Shown: one piece after another, positions 17,176 through 26,219 of the stretch
Position numbering within the stretch: the first letter of the stretch is position 1
Layout: the number at the start of each line of letters is the position of its first letter
DNA from: Thermoplasmata archaeon
Lineage (GTDB): Archaea; Thermoplasmatota; Thermoplasmata; Lutacidiplasmatales; UBA184
Length of the DNA stretch: 64,000 nt
NCBI GenBank assembly: GCA_022750195.1
Contig: JAKIWE010000001.1
Span: 370,672 to 434,671, forward strand
Direction of reading: 5' to 3'
Program-made: the position numbers and the translations under genes
Notes under the pieces: generated by a model
What the model saw: the letters and a program-made list of their open reading frames with translations, nothing else
Told to the model about the DNA's origin: nothing
Databases searched by the model: none

Positions 17176-18024
17176 GTGCACCCGCTCCTGCGGTTGGTCC
17201 GGGCCGGCAACCTGGTGGTCGCCTTCGCAGGTACGTTCGTCGCGGGGCTGGACGTGGTACCACTTCGGATCGGCTTTCCGTTCGCTACGGCCCTTGGTTT
17301 CGTCCTCGCGGCCGCGTCGACCACCCTGGTGACCGCGGGCGGGAACGTCCTCAACGACCTGCTCGACCGGGACTCTGACCGGGTCAACCATCCCGACCGG
17401 CCTCTCGTCACGGGAGCGGTCCGGACTGGCACTGCCCGGGCCCTCGTGGTGGGCTGTTTCGTGGTCGCGGGGCTCTTGATCCTGCCGCTCAGCCTCGCCC
17501 ACCCTGCGCTTCCGGCGATCTACCTGCTCGCCGTGGCGGGTCTGATCGCCTACGAGTTCCGGCTGAAAGCGACCGGCCTGCCCGGGAACCTGGTCGTCGC
17601 CGGGCTGACCGGCGCCGTGTTCCTGTACGGTGGTGCCGCGGGCGGCGATATCGTGCTGGTCGTGCCGTTCGTGCTCATGGCCACGCTCGCGACCTTCAGT
17701 CGTGAGGTGATCAAGGACATGGAAGACCTCGCCGGCGACGTCGACCGTCGGACCTTCCCCCGTACGCACGGCCTTCGTGCGTCCGGTGTGGTCGCTCGCG
17801 TCTCCGTGGCCGTCGCGGTCGTGCTCAGCGTCGCGCCGTTCTTCACCTTCCTTGCCATTCTCTCCGTCGCGGGGATTATGTATCTCGTCTCGGTCGGCGT
17901 CGCCGATGCTCTCTTCGTGGCCTCCGTTGCCTGGCTCCCGGCGCGGCTGCACTGGGAGCAGAGCGTGAGCAAGGGCGCGATGGCGGTCGCTCTGCTCGCG
18001 TTCCTCGCGGCGGCGGTCCGGTAG
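17176..18024 (+). CDS. Digeranylgeranylglyceryl phosphate synthase (UbiA family)
   Basis: This membrane prenyltransferase should add the second geranylgeranyl chain to GGGP, the second ether-bond step of archaeal lipids. The 282-residue protein has about eight membrane segments and both Asp-rich motifs: NVLNDLLDRDSDRVNHPDRP (57-76) and REVIKDMEDLAGD in the second half. UbiA members include quinone enzymes, but the next gene, GGGP synthase, makes the lipid role secure. The start is GTG 17176. It is the first gene of a seven-gene plus-strand operon. Confidence 0.93.
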   Translation: MHPLLRLVRAGNLVVAFAGTFVAGLDVVPLRIGFPFATALGFVLAAASTTLVTAGGNVLNDLLDRDSDRVNHPDRPLVTGAVRTGTARALVVGCFVVAGLLILPLSLAHPALPAIYLLAVAGLIAYEFRLKATGLPGNLVVAGLTGAVFLYGGAAGGDIVLVVPFVLMATLATFSREVIKDMEDLAGDVDRRTFPRTHGLRASGVVARVSVAVAVVLSVAPFFTFLAILSVAGIMYLVSVGVADALFVASVAWLPARLHWEQSVSKGAMAVALLAFLAAAVR

Positions 18025-18035
18025 GAGGCAGGAGC

Positions 18036-18785
18036 GTGGGCCGCGTCGTCGACTATTTGCTCAAGGAACTGAAGAGCGGCCCGCTCCACCTCACGCTGAT
18101 CGATCCGGACAAGTCGCCCGGCACGAAGGCCGCGGAGATCGCCGCCTCCGCGGTCGAGCTGGGGAGTCACGCGATCCTCCTGGGCGGGTCGACCGGGATC
18201 TCCCCGGAGGTGATGGGCGCCGCGGCGACGGCGATCAAGGCGCGGGTCCCCGTCCCGACCATCATCTTCCCCGAGGGCCCTCGGTCGCTGACCCCGGCCG
18301 CCGACGCGGTGTTCTTCATGAGCCTCCTGAATTCGCGCAACCTCGACCTCGTCATACGGGCCCACGCGAAGGCCGCCCCGGCGATTCGCAAGATGCACCT
18401 GGAGCCGCTGGCGCTCGGCTACCTCGTGATCGCTCCCGGCATGCGCGTCGGCGAAGTGGGAGCCGTGGACGCCGTCGAGCGCACGGACGTCGAAGGCGCC
18501 GAGGGGTACGCGCTCGCGGCCGAGTTCCTGGGCATGCGGTTCGTGTACCTTGAGGCCGGCTCGGGGGCTCCCGCCCCCGTCCCGGCGCCGATGATCCGCG
18601 GGGTCCGGTCCTGCCTGTCGGTGCCGCTCATCGTCGGAGGAGGGATCCGGTCGGCCGCCGACGCCCGGGGCGTGCTGGACGCGGGGGCGCAGATCCTCGT
18701 CACCGGCACCGTGACCGAGACGGAGGGCATCGGCCCTAGTTTCCGAGGGATCCTCGCGGAGGTGGGACGTGACCGGGGCCACTGA
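18036..18785 (+). CDS. Geranylgeranylglyceryl phosphate synthase
   Basis: This 249-residue TIM-barrel enzyme joins sn-glycerol-1-phosphate to geranylgeranyl diphosphate, the first committed step of archaeal membrane lipids. Motifs seen are LHLTLIDPDK (17-26), LLGGSTGIS, the YLEAGSGAP segment and the phosphate-binding VGGGIRSAADA. The start is GTG, 11 bp after the DGGGP synthase gene. Its 3' end overlaps the DUF2070 gene by 17 bp. The length is normal for the family. Confidence 0.96.
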   Translation: MGRVVDYLLKELKSGPLHLTLIDPDKSPGTKAAEIAASAVELGSHAILLGGSTGISPEVMGAAATAIKARVPVPTIIFPEGPRSLTPAADAVFFMSLLNSRNLDLVIRAHAKAAPAIRKMHLEPLALGYLVIAPGMRVGEVGAVDAVERTDVEGAEGYALAAEFLGMRFVYLEAGSGAPAPVPAPMIRGVRSCLSVPLIVGGGIRSAADARGVLDAGAQILVTGTVTETEGIGPSFRGILAEVGRDRGH

Positions 18786-20595
18786 CAGCATCGAAGGCGT
18801 GGGTCTTCCCCGTCGGCGCCGAGGCTACACGCGCGCGATCTTTCGTGCACCGCAGATCGGTACCTCGATCGGGCTGATCGTCCTGCTCAGCGCGTTGGAC
18901 GCGGCGGTCGTGGCGCCGGTGCCGCTCGCCGTCGGGTCGTTCCTGTGGTTGTTCCTCGGGCCGCTCCTCCTTCCCGCGCTCGTCGGCACGGTGCTGACCA
19001 CGGGGCTTGCGACCGCCCTGGGCGGTCGGATCTCGGTCCGACGGAGCGTCCTCCTCGGCCTGACCAACGTGGCGTTGGTCCTTCCGATCCTCGCCCTCTG
19101 GCGACTCGCGGGGCTCTTCGACGGGGCGGCGAATCCGTCCACCGCGATCATCCTGCTGCTCGCACAGGGGCCGGTCCTCTGGTTCCGACACATGAGCCTC
19201 TACGGCCTCGCCCAGCCGTCGCACGCCCGTGCGTTGCCCGCCTCGCTCGCTCCACCGCTGCTGTCGGCCGTCGGCGTCTTCGCCGTGTTCGGGGTCACCC
19301 CCCTCCTTGTCCTCGAGGCGGCGTTGTTCCTCGCGATCGGTCTCGGCGCGTCGGCTCTCCTGCTCGCGGCCGCAGACCGTCCGATCCGCCGGGAGTTCGG
19401 CACCTCCGGCGTCGGGATGATCCGGCCGTTACTGGATCACATCAACCTGCGCGATCCCGGAGCGACGGAGTTCCTGGAGCGGTTCTTCCGTCGGTTCGCG
19501 ATCGTGGCGGACCTGCGCGTCACGATCGTCACCTTCAGCTCCGCCGGACGACGTCGTGCGACGTGGGCGTTACCGACGGTACACCCGGGCCCGTTCGCGG
19601 CGCTCGGGGCGAGCGACCTCCCGCGCAAACTCGCCGAAGCCCTCGGGGAGGAGGCGGGCGTGGTCTTTGTGCCCCACACCCCGTGCACCCACGACCTGGA
19701 CCTGCCGACCGGCGCCGAGGTCGGGCAGGTGGCGGAGCTAGCCCGGCGCCTTCAAAGGACGGCGGTTGCGGCGCCGGTCGCCCGCTCGAGTCCGCTCCTT
19801 CGGCCCGCGCCCGGCAGCTGGGCGCGGGCCCAGCAGCTCGGCCCCGTCACGATCGCGACCATCTCCCAAGCCCCGGAACCCACCGACGACATCGACTTCG
19901 CCGTCGCCGACCGACTCCGTCGTGAGCTTCAAGGGCAAGGCGACGGCGAGCTCGCCCTCATCGACGCGCACAACTCCTACGTCGAGGACCGAGGGGACAT
20001 CGTCTACGGGACCCCCGCGGCGGAGAAGGCGGTCAACGATGCCTTGGCGGCGGTCGTCGCCGCCCGGGATGCCTCCCGGCCGGGACCGGTGCGCGTCGGC
20101 GTCGCGGCGCGCACGGATTACTCGGCGCGCGAGCACGGGATCGGTCCGCTCGGCATCCGGGCGCTGGTGGTCGAAGCGGCCGGCACGACCACCGCCTACG
20201 TCCTCCTGGACGGGAACAACCTCCTGATCGGTCAGCGTGCCCAGATCCTCCAGCGGCTCGAGGGCGTCGTGGACGCCGCCGAGGTGATGACCACCGACAA
20301 CCACGTCGTGCACGAGGTCGACGGCGGCATCAACCCGGTCGGAGAGCGGTTCGCCGTGGAGCTCCTGGCCCGCGATGTCCGAGCGGTGGTCGAGCAGGCG
20401 AAAGGCGAGCTCGCCCCCGCCGAGATCGGGGTGGCGTCCGACACGCTCCATGGGGTTCCTGTCCTCGGGCCCGGGTTCACCGTTCGGCTTTTGACCTCGC
20501 TCGGGGACACGCTCGCTGTGTTCACCAACGCCCTGCTCTCGACGTTCCTCCTGGTCCTCACCACCTCCCTCGTCGTCTGGCTGGCCCTCCGGTAG
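18769..20595 (+). CDS. DUF2070 family membrane protein
   Basis: The 608-residue protein has an N-terminal block of about seven membrane segments (residues 25-205), a large soluble domain and a final membrane helix (about 580-606). The soluble part has the DUF2070 phrases TVHPGPFAALGASDLPRKLA and DAHNSYVEDRGDIVYGTP, with many conserved His and Asp residues that could bind metal. The family is nearly confined to archaea and its function is unknown. Its place between the GGGP and CDP-archaeol synthase genes suggests a link to lipid or envelope synthesis (inference). GTG start inside the GGGP synthase gene. Confidence 0.88.
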   Translation: MTGATDSIEGVGLPRRRRGYTRAIFRAPQIGTSIGLIVLLSALDAAVVAPVPLAVGSFLWLFLGPLLLPALVGTVLTTGLATALGGRISVRRSVLLGLTNVALVLPILALWRLAGLFDGAANPSTAIILLLAQGPVLWFRHMSLYGLAQPSHARALPASLAPPLLSAVGVFAVFGVTPLLVLEAALFLAIGLGASALLLAAADRPIRREFGTSGVGMIRPLLDHINLRDPGATEFLERFFRRFAIVADLRVTIVTFSSAGRRRATWALPTVHPGPFAALGASDLPRKLAEALGEEAGVVFVPHTPCTHDLDLPTGAEVGQVAELARRLQRTAVAAPVARSSPLLRPAPGSWARAQQLGPVTIATISQAPEPTDDIDFAVADRLRRELQGQGDGELALIDAHNSYVEDRGDIVYGTPAAEKAVNDALAAVVAARDASRPGPVRVGVAARTDYSAREHGIGPLGIRALVVEAAGTTTAYVLLDGNNLLIGQRAQILQRLEGVVDAAEVMTTDNHVVHEVDGGINPVGERFAVELLARDVRAVVEQAKGELAPAEIGVASDTLHGVPVLGPGFTVRLLTSLGDTLAVFTNALLSTFLLVLTTSLVVWLALR

Positions 20596-20607
20596 GGGTC
20601 GATCGCG

Positions 20608-22224
20608 TTGCCCGAACCGGCATTGGACCCGGCCGTGGTGCTCGGCGATGGAGCCGGCCTCGAGCTCCTTCGCGAGCTCGTCGCGCTCTCGCCCACGAAT
20701 CTCGAGGACCCTCCCCGAGCTCGGTACGAGAAACCAAACTACCCACGCGCAGCCGAGCGGATCGCACGCGCGGCGAGAGAGTGGGGGCTCGAAAGCACGA
20801 TCTTCGACCCGGTCGCCGGAGCTCACCCCGACCCGGAGCTCCGGTCGATCCCGCGCCCGAACGTCATTGTGGACCTCGACGTCAGGGCTCCCCGGAGGCT
20901 GCTGGTACTGGCCCACTACGACGTGGTCCCGGTTCCGGTGGAGCAGAGAGCCCGCTGGCAGTCCGACCCGCACACGTTGGTCCAACGCCCGGACGGCCGC
21001 TGGTATGGCCGCGGCTCGAACGACGACCTGGGGAGCGGCGTGGTCGCCTCCCTCCTCGCGCTCCGACGACTTCGCTCGGGGCCCCCGCCTCCCGTGAACG
21101 TTCGCTTGATCGTATGCTGCGACGAGGAGACCGGCGGCGACGGCGGGATCGAGTCGATCAAGGCGCACGACGACCAGCTTCCGCCCGACGACACGCAACG
21201 GTTCCTCGTGGCCGAAGCGGCGTTGATCCCCGACGGCCACCTGCGGACGACGCCCGGTTCCTCGGGGCTGGCGTTCCTGGACGCAGGTTTCCCCCAAGAG
21301 CAGCGCCTCGAGACGGCCCTGGGGCTCGGGGAAGCGCTCGTCCGGCTCCACGAGACCGCACGGCAGTGGCGCTCCAAGTACCTCTCGCCGGATTGGCCGG
21401 ACCACGGCGCGCCGGAGCCGGTGATCACCGGAAGAGCCACGGTCACCAAGTTCGAGCTGACCGGGCACGTCGCCGGTCCGGGCCGGCCGTGGCTGCTCGC
21501 GGCGCGGGCCGAGTCGGACGCGGCGAACCAGATCGCCGAGTCGGTCACTCTGGTCTTCCACGGCACCGAGGCCGAGTTCGATACGCTCGACGGTCGGCTC
21601 CGGGCGCTCGTCCGCGCCCCGTATCGACTTCGGTCGGCCGGACCTTCGTCGTTGACCGTCCCTTCCGGCGCCCGATCCTGGCAGGTCGTCGGCCAGAGCG
21701 CGCACGCTGGCTACCCACACTCCGCCCGCAATCCGGTTCCCGTCGCCCTCACGCTCCTTCGTTCGCTCGCCGAATCCGGGACGTTGGCCTCCGACGACTC
21801 GGTGCAGGTCTCCTACTCCGTCGACCTGCGCCTGATCCCCGAGATGGAGCTGGACGCCGGCGTCAACGAGGCCCTCGCCGTCGCCCGCTCCTGGGCGAAG
21901 GTCCATGCGCCCACGGCGACCATCGAGGCGCCGCCGGCCCGGAGGCGAGCCGGCTACGCCCTTCCGGTCGACCACCCGGTCGTCGTCCGGATGGAGCGAA
22001 TCCTCGGAAAGTACACGGGCGAGCACGGCGTCGTCGGAGAGTACGGCGGCACCGATGCGAGCTCCCTCCGGGAACTTCGCACGCCTTCCGGCGAACCTCT
22101 CCCCGCCGTCGTCTTCGGTTCGATGGACCGACCCTCCCACATCCATGACGCAGAGGAGAGCGTCGACCCTCGCTACCTGGCCGCGGTGAGTCTCGCCATC
22201 GAGGAGTTCGTCCGCTCGTTCTGA
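20608..22224 (+). CDS. M20 family metallopeptidase / deacylase
   Basis: This 538-residue protein resembles the ArgE/DapE/ACY1 family of di-zinc amidohydrolases. The metal ligands are evident: LVLAHYDVVPVP, WYGRGSNDDLGSG, CDEETGG with the catalytic Glu pair, and a late His in PSHIHDAEE. It is longer than DapE (about 380 residues), mostly through an enlarged dimerisation domain. Substrate cannot be read from sequence. The start is a TTG at 20608, 12 bp after the DUF2070 stop. Confidence 0.85.
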   Translation: MPEPALDPAVVLGDGAGLELLRELVALSPTNLEDPPRARYEKPNYPRAAERIARAAREWGLESTIFDPVAGAHPDPELRSIPRPNVIVDLDVRAPRRLLVLAHYDVVPVPVEQRARWQSDPHTLVQRPDGRWYGRGSNDDLGSGVVASLLALRRLRSGPPPPVNVRLIVCCDEETGGDGGIESIKAHDDQLPPDDTQRFLVAEAALIPDGHLRTTPGSSGLAFLDAGFPQEQRLETALGLGEALVRLHETARQWRSKYLSPDWPDHGAPEPVITGRATVTKFELTGHVAGPGRPWLLAARAESDAANQIAESVTLVFHGTEAEFDTLDGRLRALVRAPYRLRSAGPSSLTVPSGARSWQVVGQSAHAGYPHSARNPVPVALTLLRSLAESGTLASDDSVQVSYSVDLRLIPEMELDAGVNEALAVARSWAKVHAPTATIEAPPARRRAGYALPVDHPVVVRMERILGKYTGEHGVVGEYGGTDASSLRELRTPSGEPLPAVVFGSMDRPSHIHDAEESVDPRYLAAVSLAIEEFVRSF

Positions 22225-22271
22225 CGGGGGCATCGCCGCTGGTCGACCCTCATCTCCTCGTCCCCGCCCAG

Positions 22272-22817
22272 GTGCTGTGGGTCCTCACCTCGACCTACGT
22301 CGCGAGCGCGACCGCTACGCTCCCACGGGGCCGAGGACCGCCGATGGACTTCGGCCGGCTCTGGCCCGGCGACGGGCGTCGGATCCTCGGGCCGTCCAAG
22401 ACGTGGTCCGGATTTCTTTTTGGCACGTTCATCGGGTCGTTGGTCGCGCTGCTCCAGGCCTACCTGATCTTGATCGCGCCACCGTCCCTGCAACTCGTCC
22501 CGCAGTTCGGGCCGACCGTGCTCGCTTCCATCCCGGTCGTCCTCCTGCTGACGGCCGGCGGGATGACCGGCGACGCGCTCGGCTCGTTCCTCAAGCGGCG
22601 GTGGAACCGCGCCGCCGGCGCCCGGAGCTTCCTCCTCGACCAGCTGCCGTTCGTCGCCGTCCCGATCCTCGTCGGGGCGCTCGCCTTCCCGTCGGTGTTC
22701 GTCCCGACGTTCTTTTCCCTTGAGGCCCTTTTCTGGCTGCTGGTGTTCACGCTGGGGCTCCACGCCGGGTTCAACTGGATCGGCTTCAAGATCGGGACGA
22801 AGAAGGTGCCGTGGTAA
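22272..22817 (+). CDS. carS: CDP-archaeol synthase
   Basis: This enzyme transfers CTP onto digeranylgeranylglyceryl phosphate, giving CDP-archaeol, the branch point for polar head groups. The protein has about five membrane segments and the family motifs DGRRILGPSKTWSGFLFG and GDALGSFLKRR, then SFLLDQLPF. The annotated GTG start gives 181 residues, but homologues usually start about ten residues earlier. The codons just upstream (LVDPHLLVPAQ) look like that missing segment, though they offer only CTG as a start. It overlaps pyrE by 7 bp. Confidence 0.93.
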   Translation: MLWVLTSTYVASATATLPRGRGPPMDFGRLWPGDGRRILGPSKTWSGFLFGTFIGSLVALLQAYLILIAPPSLQLVPQFGPTVLASIPVVLLLTAGGMTGDALGSFLKRRWNRAAGARSFLLDQLPFVAVPILVGALAFPSVFVPTFFSLEALFWLLVFTLGLHAGFNWIGFKIGTKKVPW

Positions 22818-23368
22818 CGTCCGGAGCCCCCGAGGTGGCGTCGGAGCGCGCGGGGATTGCTCGGCTGCTCCGGAGCTGCGGGGCCGTGAAGTTCGGCGAG
22901 TTCACGCTCGCCTCCGGGCGGTCGAGCTCGGTGTACGTCGATGTGAAGCAGGTCTGGACGGACCCGGGTCGGTTGCGGGTCATCGCTCGGGCGTTCGCCC
23001 CTCGGGTCGGTCGCGACGACCGTCTCGCCGGGATGGAGCTGGGCGCCGTGCCGCTGGTCGTCGCCACCGGCCTCGAGACCGGCCGTCCCTTTCTCATTCT
23101 TCGCAAGCAAGCGAAGGAGCACGGAACGAAGCAGCTCTACGAGGGCGAGGTCCCGCCCGGCGCCCGGTTCGTCCTGCTCGAGGACGTCACGACGACCGGG
23201 GGCTCCGTGCTCCGTTCGATCGAGATCCTCCGAGGCGCGGGCGGGGTGGTGGAGCGCGTGCTCGTCGTCGTCGACCGTGAGGAAGGCGCGGCCGCGGCGC
23301 TGAACGCCGCGGGGGTCGTCCTGGAGCCGTTGGTGACGCTCGACGAGGTCCGCCGCGCGGCGCCGTGA
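22811..23368 (+). CDS. pyrE: Orotate phosphoribosyltransferase
   Basis: This 185-residue enzyme converts orotate and PRPP to OMP in pyrimidine synthesis. Seen are the FGEFTLASGRSSSVYVD opening, the ILRKQAKEHGTKQLYEG flexible loop with the catalytic Lys, and the PRPP-binding FVLLEDVTTTGGSV. The length is normal for archaeal PyrE. The GTG start overlaps the carS end, and the stop overlaps the endA start by 4 nt (GTGA). Confidence 0.95.
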   Translation: MVTSGAPEVASERAGIARLLRSCGAVKFGEFTLASGRSSSVYVDVKQVWTDPGRLRVIARAFAPRVGRDDRLAGMELGAVPLVVATGLETGRPFLILRKQAKEHGTKQLYEGEVPPGARFVLLEDVTTTGGSVLRSIEILRGAGGVVERVLVVVDREEGAAAALNAAGVVLEPLVTLDEVRRAAP

Positions 23369-24426
23369 CCGGCACCATCCGCCCGGACGCGACCGTCGTC
23401 GTCCCGGACCCGGCCGAGGGCGCGACCGTGTACGGCCGCGGCTTCTTCGGGACGCCGACGCCCGAGGGTCTCCATCTGGACCGGTTCGAGTCGGTCTACC
23501 TCCTCGAAATGGGCCGGCTGCCGGTCGCCGACGGACGCGGGAGGCCTCTCGAGTGGCCGGATCTCTATCGGAGGGCGAACCGGGTCGACCCGGCGTTCGC
23601 CGTTCGCTACCTCGTCTACCGGGACCTTCGCCAGCGCGGCTACGTCGTCCGGCCGAGCCCGCCCCCGACGGTCTTCGCCGTCCTCCCTCGGGGCGGGGTC
23701 CTCCACAAGACACCGGCCCGGTTCTGGGTCGAGCCGATCAGCGAGCGGCTCGCCTTCGATGTCGCACGCCTCTCAGCACTCGCCGACCGGGCGCTGTCGG
23801 CGAAGAAGACGCTCCTGCTCGGCGTGGTGGACGAAGAGTCGGACCTCACGTACTACCGAGTTCGGCGCCCTCGCCCAACCGGGGCCTTGCCGCCCACGCG
23901 ACTTGCGATCCCAACGACCGGATGGCTCGTGGGCGACCGAGTGACCGTCTTCGAACCGGAGGCGGTCGAGTCGCTCGGGAAGAACCTCGCGTACGGAAGC
24001 CGGGTCGGCGGCCGACTTGAGCTGAGCCTTCTCGAGGCGTCGCACCTCGTGGCCGACGGCCAGCTCCGTCTCAAGGACGGCCGGAGCGGGCGAGCCGTGC
24101 CGCACGCACGCCTTGTCGCCCGGGCGCGTCGGCTCGATCGCTCGTTTGACGAGCGACTCCGGGCGTACGGAACGCTACGGGCGGAGAACCTCGTCGTCAA
24201 GACCGGATTCAAGTACGGTTCCCACTTCCGCGCCTATCCCAGGAATCCGGAGATGGCCCATGCTCGCTACCTCATCCGGGCCGTAGCCGCCGACCACTTG
24301 GGGACGTGGCCGGAGATGGCGGGTGGCATCCGCGTCGCCCAGGGAGTTCGGAAGGAGTTCCTCCTCGCCGAGGTTCCGAAGGAAGGGCCGGTCCGCTACC
24401 TCAGCCTAGAACGGATTCGCCCTTAG
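23365..24426 (+). CDS. endA: tRNA-splicing endonuclease, fused double-unit type
   Basis: The 353-residue enzyme cuts bulge-helix-bulge introns from tRNAs. It is a fusion of two endonuclease units, the form that works as a homodimer in many euryarchaea. The second unit holds the catalytic set: Tyr in GFKYGSHFRAY, His in EMAHARYLIR and Lys in GVRKEFLLA. The first unit lacks this triad and should be structural. GTG start with a 4-nt overlap with pyrE. It should process the tRNA-Glu intron found 10 kb upstream. Confidence 0.93.
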   Translation: MTGTIRPDATVVVPDPAEGATVYGRGFFGTPTPEGLHLDRFESVYLLEMGRLPVADGRGRPLEWPDLYRRANRVDPAFAVRYLVYRDLRQRGYVVRPSPPPTVFAVLPRGGVLHKTPARFWVEPISERLAFDVARLSALADRALSAKKTLLLGVVDEESDLTYYRVRRPRPTGALPPTRLAIPTTGWLVGDRVTVFEPEAVESLGKNLAYGSRVGGRLELSLLEASHLVADGQLRLKDGRSGRAVPHARLVARARRLDRSFDERLRAYGTLRAENLVVKTGFKYGSHFRAYPRNPEMAHARYLIRAVAADHLGTWPEMAGGIRVAQGVRKEFLLAEVPKEGPVRYLSLERIRP

Positions 24427-24481
24427 CCGCCGCCGGTCGTCCCGGAACGGCGCGCCGACTCGCCCCGTCGGCGACCTTCGG

Positions 24482-25318
24482 TCACGCCCCGCCGAACGTC
24501 ACGATCGCGTCGGTGACGAACCCCAGGATGAAACCGAACACGACCCCGAACCAGGCGAAGCTTCGCGTTTCGCGCATCATCATCGGCCGGATCATCTCCA
24601 GCACGACGTAGACGATCGCCCCGGCGGCCAGGCCGTAGAAGAGGACGGAGAGCAGCCCCGAATAGAACACGCTCCCCACCAACGTCCCGAGGAAGGTGGG
24701 GCTGCCCCCCACGACGCCGAGCGCAAGGAGCCGGCGGGCCGAGTACGGTCGCGCGGCGACGAGACCGGGGCCAAGGATCCCGAACCCCTCGGTCGAATTG
24801 TGGGCGGCGAAGCCGATCACGAGGACGGAACCGGCGGCGACGGCGCCCCCGGCGTACGCCGTTCCGATCGCAAGTCCCTCGGAAAAGTTGTGGAGCCCTA
24901 TGCCGACGGCGATCATCACCGACACCGCGAGCGGGTCGATCTCGAACGCGTCGGGCCCGGCATGCAGCGCCGCCCCGACGGCGAGCGGCCGCCGATGCAA
25001 CCGGGCCATGTAGAGCCGCTCGAACAGCCCCAGCGAGAGGAACCCCGCGCTCCAGCCCACGAGCAGGATCGCGATGTACGCGACGGCGAGGGGGCCGTTG
25101 CCGCCACCGTGGGTCGGGACGAGGGGAGTGATGATCTCGTTCGCGTTCTTCAGGACGTCATAGAACAGGAACAGGAGGATCCCCGCGGCGAGGGCGCTGA
25201 GGAACACCCGGGTGGCGGGGGAGAACTGGCGACGGAGCCCGAAGACCAACCCGAGGAAGATCGTGAAGCCCGCGAACGCGCCCAGACCGAGTATCTGCCA
25301 CTCGGCCGGTCCCGCCAC
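24482..25318 (-). CDS. ZIP family divalent metal transporter
   Basis: This 278-residue inner membrane protein has about eight membrane helices. It has the ZIP signature HNFSEGLAIG in helix IV and AAHNSTEGFGI in helix V, whose His and Glu residues form the metal site. It likely imports zinc, iron or manganese. A His/Gly-rich loop THGGGNG lies near residue 70. GTG start with GGTGA 6 nt upstream; a CCTAAATAC element lies about 35 nt before the start. It is convergent with the endA operon. Confidence 0.9.
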   Translation of the reverse strand: MAGPAEWQILGLGAFAGFTIFLGLVFGLRRQFSPATRVFLSALAAGILLFLFYDVLKNANEIITPLVPTHGGGNGPLAVAYIAILLVGWSAGFLSLGLFERLYMARLHRRPLAVGAALHAGPDAFEIDPLAVSVMIAVGIGLHNFSEGLAIGTAYAGGAVAAGSVLVIGFAAHNSTEGFGILGPGLVAARPYSARRLLALGVVGGSPTFLGTLVGSVFYSGLLSVLFYGLAAGAIVYVVLEMIRPMMMRETRSFAWFGVVFGFILGFVTDAIVTFGGA

Positions 25319-25463
25319 TAGGTCACCTGGATTTAGGCACCCAATCGTGAGTATTTAGGGTGTGGGCGAGCGGCCGTCCCTAGCCCCGCTCAAGGAGAGA
25401 TTCACCGTTGACCTTCCGGTGACTCTCCGGCCGGCGGCCATCACTGCGACTAGGAGCAGGTGA

Positions 25464-26111
25464 CTACGCGCCGCCCGTTTCGAACGCCTCGATGGCGGCG
25501 ACGAACGCGTGGAGGCGGGCCGGATCAAGGACCCCGGCGTTCTGCTCCACGCCGACGGTCACGTCGAGGCCCCAAGGGTGGACGATTCCGAGCGCCTCCG
25601 CTACGTTCTCTGCCGTAAGGCCGCCGGCGAGCGTGAACTTCCGCCCCGGCTGTGCGTCGACAATCTGAGCGCAGATCTCCCAGTTCGGAACGAGCGCACT
25701 TCCCGTAGCGATCGGGTCGCCGGCGGCGTCCAGGTGAAGTCGGGGGTAATCCTCGGCCGGGGGAACCTTCGGCGACTCGCCCTCCACGCCGACCGGCGGC
25801 ACCGGGAGCGAGGGGACCAGATGGTGGATCTCGAGGAACTCGAGCCCGTCGGGGGTCGCTCCGTACACTTGGACCCGATCGACGCCGACCTCGTCGAAGA
25901 GAGCGTGGACGTCGTCGGCGCTCGGGCTTACCACCACGGCCCAGGCCTCGGCCTCCTTCGGCACATGCTCGATGAGCGCAGCCGCTGCCTCCTTGGTCAG
26001 GTTCCTCGGAGAGGAGGCGGCGCCGATGAGAAAGCCCGCCACGCCTCCGGACGGGACCAGCGCGACATCCTCGGCCCGGGTGAGGGCACCGAGCTTCAGG
26101 GAGAGCTTCAC
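25464..26111 (-). CDS. Phosphoribosylanthranilate isomerase (TrpF)-like protein lacking the catalytic Cys
   Basis: The 215-residue product aligns with TrpF along its length: a KLGALTRAEDV start, AGFLIGAASSPRNL, DRVQVYG, LHLDAAGDPIATG, the phosphate site LAGGLTAENVAEAL and LDVTVGVEQNAG. TrpF isomerises phosphoribosylanthranilate in tryptophan synthesis. The general-base Cys in the usual KICG segment is replaced (K-L-G-A), while the general-acid Asp in LHLDA is kept. It may be a divergent isomerase, or a relative with another substrate. GTG start; 108 bp downstream of aspartate kinase on the same strand, so possibly the last gene of the aro operon. Confidence 0.75.
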   Translation of the reverse strand: MKLSLKLGALTRAEDVALVPSGGVAGFLIGAASSPRNLTKEAAAALIEHVPKEAEAWAVVVSPSADDVHALFDEVGVDRVQVYGATPDGLEFLEIHHLVPSLPVPPVGVEGESPKVPPAEDYPRLHLDAAGDPIATGSALVPNWEICAQIVDAQPGRKFTLAGGLTAENVAEALGIVHPWGLDVTVGVEQNAGVLDPARLHAFVAAIEAFETGGA

Positions 26112-26219
26112 GCGAGTCCCTCCGTCCTAGCCCCGAGGTACGAGCGCGAGGATGAGGCTCTGTCCGGATGCTGAGGGGGCAGACGGCACCAACGCTGGAC
26201 CACGACGCGCGGCCCAGCT

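Noticed and set aside
16981..17952. A 323-codon minus-strand frame opposite the DGGGP synthase gene
   Set aside because: It is highly charged (His, Arg, Glu, Asp) as expected for the antisense of a membrane protein, and the sense strand has clear UbiA motifs.
19738..22233. An 831-codon open frame on the minus strand
   Set aside because: It lies antisense to the DUF2070 and M20 genes, has Arg/Gly/Asp/Glu-biased shadow composition and no domain. Long false frames are expected at this GC content.
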